10,773 nt of DNA from positions 1 through 10,773 of the forward strand of contig JAUVAR010000060.1 in assembly GCA_030591625.1 (NCBI GenBank), read 5' to 3'. Under the pieces are notes generated by a model. The model saw only the letters and a program-made list of their open reading frames with translations. It was not told where the DNA came from and did not search any database. Position 1 is the stretch's first letter. Each line of letters starts with the position of its first letter. Made by a program: the position numbers and the translations under genes. Positions 6,195-10,773 of this stretch are shown piece after piece. This DNA is from Candidatus Zixiibacteriota bacterium. Its GTDB lineage: Bacteria; Zixibacteria; MSB-5A5; GN15; FEB-12.

Positions 6195-6699
6195 ACTTAA
6201 AGTTATACAGGGTGACATCACTACTGTAGATACCGAAGTTATCGTTAACGCAGCTAATAATGAATTTTGGATGGGTGCAGGTGTGGCCGGTGCTATCAAA
6301 TCTGCCGGTGGTGATAATATTGAAAAGGAAGCGATGAGCAAAGGTCCGGTTATGCCGGGACAATCTATCTACACTGCCGCAGGGAAACTCAAATTCAACT
6401 ATATCATACATGCCGCTGTCATGGGACAAAATTTGAAAACAAGTCGTGAGTTAATTCAAAAATCTACTGTCTCAGCCCTACAGGTCGCCGACAAATTGAA
6501 CATAAAATCGATTACACTTCCTGCCTTCGGTACCGGCGTTGGTGGGTTTCCTATAAAACCTTGCGCAACTATTATGACAACGACAGCAAGATCATTTGAA
6601 TCGGTTGCTAAGTCGCTCCAGCTTGTTCAGTTTTGTTTGTTTGATGCTGTAACTTATAAATTGTTCCGAGTAGCACTCGAAAATTTGCGCCAATTCTAA
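6184..6699 (+). CDS. macro-domain protein (ADP-ribose/O-acetyl-ADP-ribose binding)
   Basis: A single macro domain fills the protein (171 aa). Such domains bind ADP-ribose and often hydrolyse ADP-ribosyl or O-acetyl-ADP-ribose esters. The motifs are GDIT (10-13), VNAANNEFWMGAGVAGAIKSAGG (21-43) with the adenine/ribose-binding Asn pair, and the phosphate loop PAFGTGVGGFP (113-123). The glycine loop reads MGAGVAGAI, unlike the GGGGVDGAI of MacroD enzymes, so it belongs to another branch and its catalytic class is uncertain. It overlaps the PAP2 gene by 11 bases, with only weak GGA upstream, and is the last gene of the operon. Seven bases later the convergent lipoprotein gene ends; no hairpin-plus-T-tract terminator is visible in that gap. 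Confidence 0.93.
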   Translation: MKFELKVIQGDITTVDTEVIVNAANNEFWMGAGVAGAIKSAGGDNIEKEAMSKGPVMPGQSIYTAAGKLKFNYIIHAAVMGQNLKTSRELIQKSTVSALQVADKLNIKSITLPAFGTGVGGFPIKPCATIMTTTARSFESVAKSLQLVQFCLFDAVTYKLFRVALENLRQF

Positions 6700-6706
6700 A
6701 TCGTGT

Positions 6707-7279
6707 CTATCTTTTAATCTTTGCTCTGAATTGACCTTCATACCGAAGGAGATCGTTCGAATGATTTTTGAAATGACCGTCAAGAGTTCCGTATAGCTTA
6801 TCGCCAGATATTGAATCGATCACAAAAGTTCCGGAGTCCGGAATGAATATCTTATCTATGGCATCAATTTCGTACCGCCCCATAATCTGCACAAATGAAT
6901 TATCTTTCAGAGGTAATGTTGTTACGACAGGTATTGCCGGCAGAGTAAGAAATATCCTGGCTCTGAAATATTCATCGTAGCGGATAAAACTTTTCTTACC
7001 TTCAGTCAGGTTTTCACCCCTCGTACCAATCCGCAGAATTAATGTATTCTCTTTCCCGGAAATTACCTGCTCATCTGAATACGGATCACCCAGCGTTGAT
7101 TCCTGCACATATTCTGTCGCTTCAATCTTTACCTTACGACGCGATTCTTCAAATGACATGAAGAGATCAACTTTGTATCGACTGGTGCATGATGCAACGA
7201 TAGCAAGAAGCATAGCGGTTGCAATTACGATACAGAAAATTCTATTTGAGTTCTTCGATTTTGACATCATACAATTCAT
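6707..7279 (-). CDS. small lipoprotein, function unknown
   Basis: Not recognised. The N-terminus has positive residues, a hydrophobic stretch (RIFCIVIATAMLLAIVASC) and a lipobox ending in Cys31 when counted from the ATG at 7279. The ATGs at residues 4 and 5 (MMSKSKN...) are equally possible starts; none has a good Shine-Dalgarno. The mature part (about 160 aa) looks beta-rich with no cysteines and no motif I can name. It sits 25 bases downstream of the acyltransferase on the same strand, so it could be the third gene of the sphingolipid-like operon, although an independent promoter cannot be excluded. It converges on the macro-domain gene. Confidence 0.75.
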   Translation of the reverse strand: MNCMMSKSKNSNRIFCIVIATAMLLAIVASCTSRYKVDLFMSFEESRRKVKIEATEYVQESTLGDPYSDEQVISGKENTLILRIGTRGENLTEGKKSFIRYDEYFRARIFLTLPAIPVVTTLPLKDNSFVQIMGRYEIDAIDKIFIPDSGTFVIDSISGDKLYGTLDGHFKNHSNDLLRYEGQFRAKIKR

Positions 7280-7304
7280 AATAACTTAAAGTACATAGAG
7301 CAAA

Positions 7305-8432
7305 CTACAAAGGCATCTCAACGATACGATATTTCTTATACAATTTTGCACCCATTTGTTCGCAGGCGCGGCACATCAATTCATTAGTTTCCAAAACCCA
7401 GGAAAGCTCTGCCTGAGAATAACCAAGCTTCACCCCACGATTAAATGTTTCGATAAACATCAGAGAATCGACCCCGCGTTTTTGAAATTCAGGGATAACA
7501 CCAAATGTTATTAATCGCACTCTATCAATCTTATTACGAATTTTTGTGTGCCAGATAAGCTTAAGTAAACCAGTTGGAAACAGGCGACCTTTGAGTCGTA
7601 TCAAGACTTGATTGATATCTGGCAGCGCGATTGAGAATGCTACCGGTTTTCCTTCATGCTCAGCTATTAGAACAACCTCTGGTTCAATAATTTGTTTTAG
7701 ATCTTTTGCCAAGTGATCAAACTCAGCTTCATCCATCGGGACAAAACCCCAGTTCGGTGCCCAGGCACTATTATACACAGCTTTAATCTTCTCAACATCA
7801 GCATTGAACTTCGACATACTAATGGGACGGATTGTTATCTTCGATCTTTCTCTCATCCGGTTAACAACCTTCTGAATTCGCTCTGGTATTCCATCCTCAT
7901 CAGTAATACTGAATCCAACCAGATCCATTACTTTCTTCAGACCAAATTTTTCAGCCAGCTTGACCTGATAAGGATGATTGTACGTCATCATAACGACGGG
8001 TGGGGACCCATATCCGTCCACTAAAAAACCGCATTCATGATTGGTTGAGAAATTCATCGGCCCCCGCATTCTATCCATACCCTGTTGTTTCAGTTTTATC
8101 ATAACAACTTTGAGTAAAGAATGAGCAATTTCATAATCATCGGGAGTATCAAAAAATCCAAAGAAGCCGGTTGTTTCTTCGTGATAGCCGTTATGTTTGT
8201 AGTTAACAATTGCAGCTACTCGTCCAGTCACTTCGCCATCTTTCATAGCGAGAAACAATTTGACCCATGCGTTTTTGAAGAATGGATTTTTCGACCGGTC
8301 AAAAAAGTCCAACCGCTCCTGAATGAGAGGGGTTACATAGTTCGGGTCATCATGATACAATTTCATCGGATACTTGATGAACTGACGCAATTGTGCCTTT
8401 GATTCAACTTCTACAATTTCAACATTTGCCAT
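7305..8432 (-). CDS. GNAT-fold N-acyltransferase, bCerS/YghO-like
   Basis: The 375-residue form from ATG 8432 is preferred. A longer reading frame extends to 8639, but its extra 69 residues lie across the end of the upstream gene and have no family-like sequence. Residues about 300-375 show the acetyl/acyl-CoA-binding part of a GNAT domain, LITFGVIPEFQKRGVDSLMF (307-326) with the Q-x-x-G turn. The N-terminal half holds characteristic blocks, FFDRSKNPFFKNAWVKLFLA (43-62) and RGPMNFSTNHECGFLVDGY (123-141), of a family often found next to serine palmitoyltransferase-like genes and including E. coli YghO-type proteins. In Caulobacter a GNAT-type protein of this sort (bCerS) N-acylates the sphingoid base to make ceramide; applying that here is inference. 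The start lies 4 bp after the PLP-enzyme stop, with no Shine-Dalgarno, implying coupled translation. Confidence 0.85.
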   Translation of the reverse strand: MANVEIVEVESKAQLRQFIKYPMKLYHDDPNYVTPLIQERLDFFDRSKNPFFKNAWVKLFLAMKDGEVTGRVAAIVNYKHNGYHEETTGFFGFFDTPDDYEIAHSLLKVVMIKLKQQGMDRMRGPMNFSTNHECGFLVDGYGSPPVVMMTYNHPYQVKLAEKFGLKKVMDLVGFSITDEDGIPERIQKVVNRMRERSKITIRPISMSKFNADVEKIKAVYNSAWAPNWGFVPMDEAEFDHLAKDLKQIIEPEVVLIAEHEGKPVAFSIALPDINQVLIRLKGRLFPTGLLKLIWHTKIRNKIDRVRLITFGVIPEFQKRGVDSLMFIETFNRGVKLGYSQAELSWVLETNELMCRACEQMGAKLYKKYRIVEMPL

Positions 8433-8436
8433 AATT

Positions 8437-9663
8437 TTATGAAATGATGCCTTTTTCCCGTCCAATGCGAGCAAGCACTTCGAGTACTCGATCAAGCTGG
8501 TCATCGGTATGGGTAGCGGTATAAGATGTTCTGATAAGTGACTGTCCTGGTGGGACAGCAGGTGATACAACTGGATTTGTAAATAAGCCGTTATCGAAAA
8601 GAGCTTTCCAAAATTCAAAAGTTTCCATGTCTTCGCCAATTACAATTGGAATAATCGGTGTTTCGGAACTTACAGTATCGAATCCAAGTGTTTTTAGTTC
8701 TCTGAGCATCCGGTTGGCGTTTTTCCAGAGGCGTTCTCTTCGTTCAGGTTCCGATGCTACAATATCCAAAACTTTGAGTACAGCCGCAGCCGATGAAGGT
8801 GTCATTGATGCGGAGAATATGAGCGAACGGGCATGATGCTGCACAAATTCCATAACGTGATCATCTCCCGCCACAAAACCACCCAGGGCAGCAAATGATT
8901 TTGAGAATGTGCCGGTAATAATATCAACCTTATCTGAAAGACCAAAATGCTCGGATGTTCCTGCTCCCGTAGCTCCAACATAACCAACGGCATGAGCATC
9001 ATCGACCATGGTGCGGGCTCCATATTTTTTAGCCAGCTCAACAATCTTTGGCAGTCTAGCGAAGTCACCTTCCATAGAGAATACGCCATCAACGATAATT
9101 AATATGCCACCGCGTGTATTGATACTCCTCACACGAGCCAACACTCGGTCGAGCTCATCCATATCGTTATGACCATACTTGAAAGTCTTGCCGTAAGAGA
9201 GTCGGCAGCCATCGACGATACAGGCGTGATCCTGTCGGTCTATTACTATTGAATCATTCTTACCGGCCAGACATGAGATTGTACCAAGATTAGTCTGGAA
9301 ACCGGTCGAGAAAACGAGGGCACGTTCTTTGCCCATAAACTTAGCAAGTCGGTCCTCAAGTTCAACATGAAGATCAAGGGTGCCATTGAGCAGTCTTGAG
9401 CCGGTGCAACCAGATCCAAATTTTCGTACAGCATCAGCCGAGGCTTCGACTACCCGAGGGTCATTGACAAGCCCGAGGTAGTTGTTTGAGCCGATCATTA
9501 TGCACTTATGCCCATCAATATCGACTTCATCTCCGGGGGCTGAATGAACGGGATGGAAATAAGGATAAATTCCAAGAGCCTTGATATCACGAGAAGCTGT
9601 AAAACGCTCACATTTCGCCAATAGGTCGATATATTCGACCGCACTTTTATCCTCGGTTTTCAA
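8437..9663 (-). CDS. spt: serine palmitoyltransferase-like PLP enzyme (alpha-oxoamine synthase family)
   Basis: AONS-family enzymes condense an amino acid with an acyl-CoA or acyl-ACP, releasing CO2; the serine palmitoyltransferase branch makes 3-ketosphinganine. The protein is complete (408 aa). Visible features are the N-terminal GIYPYFHPVHS (31-41), which is typical of the bacterial SPT branch rather than KBL, BioF or HemA, then IGSNNYLGL (57-65), GSGCTGSRLLNGT (83-95), the PLP-stacking His146 in QDHACIVDG, VDDAHAVGYVG (220-230) with Asp221 and His224, and the Schiff-base lysine Lys255 in TFSKSFAALGG. The start is TTG at 9663 with a strong AAGGAG five bases upstream; the next in-frame ATG would delete conserved sequence. 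Upstream on the minus strand is TTGACA (9734-9729) but no matching -10, and a run of seven G in the leader. Without a substrate assay, related enzymes cannot be fully excluded. Confidence 0.9.
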   Translation of the reverse strand: MKTEDKSAVEYIDLLAKCERFTASRDIKALGIYPYFHPVHSAPGDEVDIDGHKCIMIGSNNYLGLVNDPRVVEASADAVRKFGSGCTGSRLLNGTLDLHVELEDRLAKFMGKERALVFSTGFQTNLGTISCLAGKNDSIVIDRQDHACIVDGCRLSYGKTFKYGHNDMDELDRVLARVRSINTRGGILIIVDGVFSMEGDFARLPKIVELAKKYGARTMVDDAHAVGYVGATGAGTSEHFGLSDKVDIITGTFSKSFAALGGFVAGDDHVMEFVQHHARSLIFSASMTPSSAAAVLKVLDIVASEPERRERLWKNANRMLRELKTLGFDTVSSETPIIPIVIGEDMETFEFWKALFDNGLFTNPVVSPAVPPGQSLIRTSYTATHTDDQLDRVLEVLARIGREKGIIS

Positions 9664-9976
9664 ATATGCTCCTTGGGCTAAGTTGTCGTAATTCTGGACC
9701 CCCCCAAAGAACTATGATTAGATCGGTTTGTCAAGCTTGCATAGACAGACCCCACACAGAGGAATTTGGGGTGGATAATGTTGAATTTATGCAGTATCAA
9801 GACTGGATGACAGACAATAACGCCGCAAATTAGAGATCTCTTAAATGTATGTTTATGTCACCTTGCACCATGTTATAAAAATTGCGGATTGTTTCCGGAC
9901 AGCCATCAAAGACCATCATCTCTAATTTCAATGGTGTTAAGTGGGAAATATCCCCCATTCACTTTATACTTTCGAT

Positions 9977-10005
9977 TTGACAATAACGACAGCTTGGGTT
10001 ATATT
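9977..10005 (+). promoter_or_regulatory. near-consensus sigma-70 promoter for the exported protein gene
   Basis: TTGACA (9977-9982), a 17-base spacer and TATATT (10000-10005) match the housekeeping consensus in eleven of twelve positions. Transcription would start near 10012, giving a leader of about 150 nt before the ATG at 10161. The leader contains the CGACTTA repeats and the sites complementary to the tandem small RNAs. Confidence 0.6.
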
Positions 10006-10053
10006 ATTCAAAGTACCGGAGAATCTCACACTCCGTTAGAGACAGGACTACAT

Positions 10054-10087
10054 CGACTTACATCACATAACGACTTACACCGACTTA
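10054..10087 (+). repeat. three short CGACTTA direct repeats
   Basis: CGACTTA occurs at 10054-10060, 10071-10077 and 10081-10087; the first two are followed by C. They lie in the predicted 5' leader of the exported protein gene, and upstream of the alternative promoter at 10106-10138. They could be a regulator-binding array or an RNA element. The spacing (17 then 10) is irregular, which weakens the operator idea. Confidence 0.45.
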
Positions 10088-10160
10088 TGCAAATGTGCAT
10101 TATATTTTGTTTTAATAGAATTCGATAACATACTTGTGCTTATTGACAGGAGAGAGACAA

Positions 10161-10773
10161 ATGACACAAAGATCAACAATACTTTTTAGTATTATTGCAG
10201 TAGTTATGCTTCTGAGCATTTCTGCTTTTGCTGAAATCCCCAATGAAATGTTCTACCAGGGTCGCCTGACAGATGACTCAGGTTCTCCACTTAGTGGAGT
10301 TCATTCAATAACTTTCCAAATTTATGCTACCTCGTCAGGAGCTACTCCAATCTGGAGCGAACCGCATCCATCTGTAGGTGTAGCAGAAGGTCTCTTCTCT
10401 GTTCAGCTCGGTTCTATATTAAAATTTCCTGAAGGACTTTTTGATGAAGCAGAAAGATATCTGGGAATTAGTATCGGAAGTGACCCCGAAATATATCCTC
10501 GTCATTTATTCTCAACTGTCCCTTATGCGTTTAGTGCAGCCTCACTTTCTGGAGCTGAAGGAGCAAGCATTGAACTCAAAGGCACAGGCCAGACGAATGT
10601 GTCACTTGCTCCAAGTTCTGGTTATGTTCTTAGGGCGACCGATTCAAACGGCGATGTCAGATTCTATCTGCGTACACCTCATCTTGACTCAACCCTTCTG
10701 ACCCTCTCTGACCCCAACGGCGAATTCACCGATCTGTCAACCGGTGTGAATGCTATTTCAATCTATAATCAAA
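10161..10773 (+). CDS. exported 'FYQGRL' fibre-like protein, N-terminal part (runs off right edge)
   Basis: The ATG at 10161 has a strong Shine-Dalgarno (CAGGAG, 10147-10152) and opens 204 codons to the window end with no stop. A cleavable signal peptide (MTQRSTILFSIIAVVMLLSISAFA, cut before EIP) directs export. The mature N-terminus EMFYQGRLTDDSGSPLSG is followed by ITFQIYATSSGATPIWSE, GLFSVQLGS, and YLGISIGSDPEIYPRHLFSTVPYAFSA. This is a beta-rich head module that I recognise as recurrent at the start of large secreted or tail-fibre-like proteins of FCB-type and uncultured bacteria. After about residue 135 the sequence (ELKGTGQTNVSLAPSSGYVLRATDSNGD...) looks like repetitive beta structure. 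In many such proteins a peptidase or chaperone domain ends the chain; here that part is outside the window. Surface or extracellular location is likely; function is unknown. Confidence 0.85.
   Translation, partial: MTQRSTILFSIIAVVMLLSISAFAEIPNEMFYQGRLTDDSGSPLSGVHSITFQIYATSSGATPIWSEPHPSVGVAEGLFSVQLGSILKFPEGLFDEAERYLGISIGSDPEIYPRHLFSTVPYAFSAASLSGAEGASIELKGTGQTNVSLAPSSGYVLRATDSNGDVRFYLRTPHLDSTLLTLSDPNGEFTDLSTGVNAISIYNQ

Larger units (their letters stand above)
9664..10160. other. 497-bp non-coding divergent intergenic region
   Basis: This region separates the minus-strand SPT-like gene from the plus-strand exported protein. Frames here are short and have no family resemblance or ribosome-binding site. 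Contents: the SPT Shine-Dalgarno (AAGGAG on the minus strand, at 9669-9674), a seven-C run (9699-9705), a 6-bp hairpin ACCCCA (9749-9754) / TGGGGT (9767-9772), a near-consensus promoter (9977-10005), the CGACTTA repeats (10054-10087) and an alternative TTTG-N21-TACTTGTG (10106-10138) resembling the Bacteroidetes promoter pattern TTTG/TAnnTTTG. Confidence 0.7.

Noticed and set aside
8433..8639. N-terminal extension of the acyltransferase reading frame (69 extra residues)
   Set aside because: It overlaps the end of the SPT-like gene in another frame, shows no family-like sequence, and the family start (MANVEIVEVES) begins at 8432.
9771..9835. Short frame VDNVEFMQYQDWMTDNNAAN ending in TAG, as a possible gene remnant
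   Set aside because: Too short and without a recognisable family; it cannot be separated from chance.
9889..10128. 79-residue plus-strand frame in the intergenic region
   Set aside because: The composition is not protein-like, it has no ribosome-binding site, and it overlaps the predicted promoter and repeats.

Overview
This 10.8 kb window looks like a chromosomal segment of a Gram-negative (diderm) bacterium. Three lipoproteins carry lipobox signal peptides, one exported protein has a type I signal peptide, and a murQ-type cell-wall recycling gene enters from the left edge. The DNA is moderately AT-rich. The mix of large unrecognised lipoproteins, an exported 'FYQGRL' fibre-like protein, a Bacteroidetes-style serine palmitoyltransferase-like enzyme and weak Shine-Dalgarno usage suggests an uncultured FCB-group lineage (Zixibacteria-like or a neighbour). 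That placement is inference and low confidence. I see no tRNA, rRNA, CRISPR array, insertion sequence or integrase.

Left part (1-2240, + strand): the 3' end of murQ, a 407-aa lipoprotein with a very acidic Asp-rich tail, then a 470-bp gap. The gap holds two tandem copies of an intergenic element. Each copy has a promoter-like upstream block with conserved spacing, an 85-bp core identical in 84 positions, a C-rich bulge that could pair with Shine-Dalgarno sequences, and a strong rho-independent terminator. The best reading is two tandem small RNA genes.

Middle (2241-6699): a minus-strand TPR lipoprotein diverges from a tightly packed five-gene plus-strand operon: a divergent DprA-like Rossmann protein, a YigZ/IMPACT protein, a PfkB sugar or nucleoside kinase, a PAP2 lipid phosphatase and a macro-domain protein. 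Every junction in the operon overlaps. The promoters in the divergent gap place both likely transcription starts almost on the start codons, so both transcripts may be leaderless.

Right part (6707-9663, - strand): a serine palmitoyltransferase/AONS-like PLP enzyme, then a GNAT-fold acyltransferase 4 bp downstream, then a small lipoprotein. The first two resemble the Spt plus acyltransferase (bCerS-type) pairing of bacterial ceramide synthesis, so this is a candidate sphingolipid locus. A 500-bp non-coding stretch follows, with a near-consensus sigma-70 promoter and short CGACTTA repeats. It leads into an exported protein gene that runs off the right edge. The leader of that gene has a 10-nt match to the predicted bulge of the tandem small RNAs.
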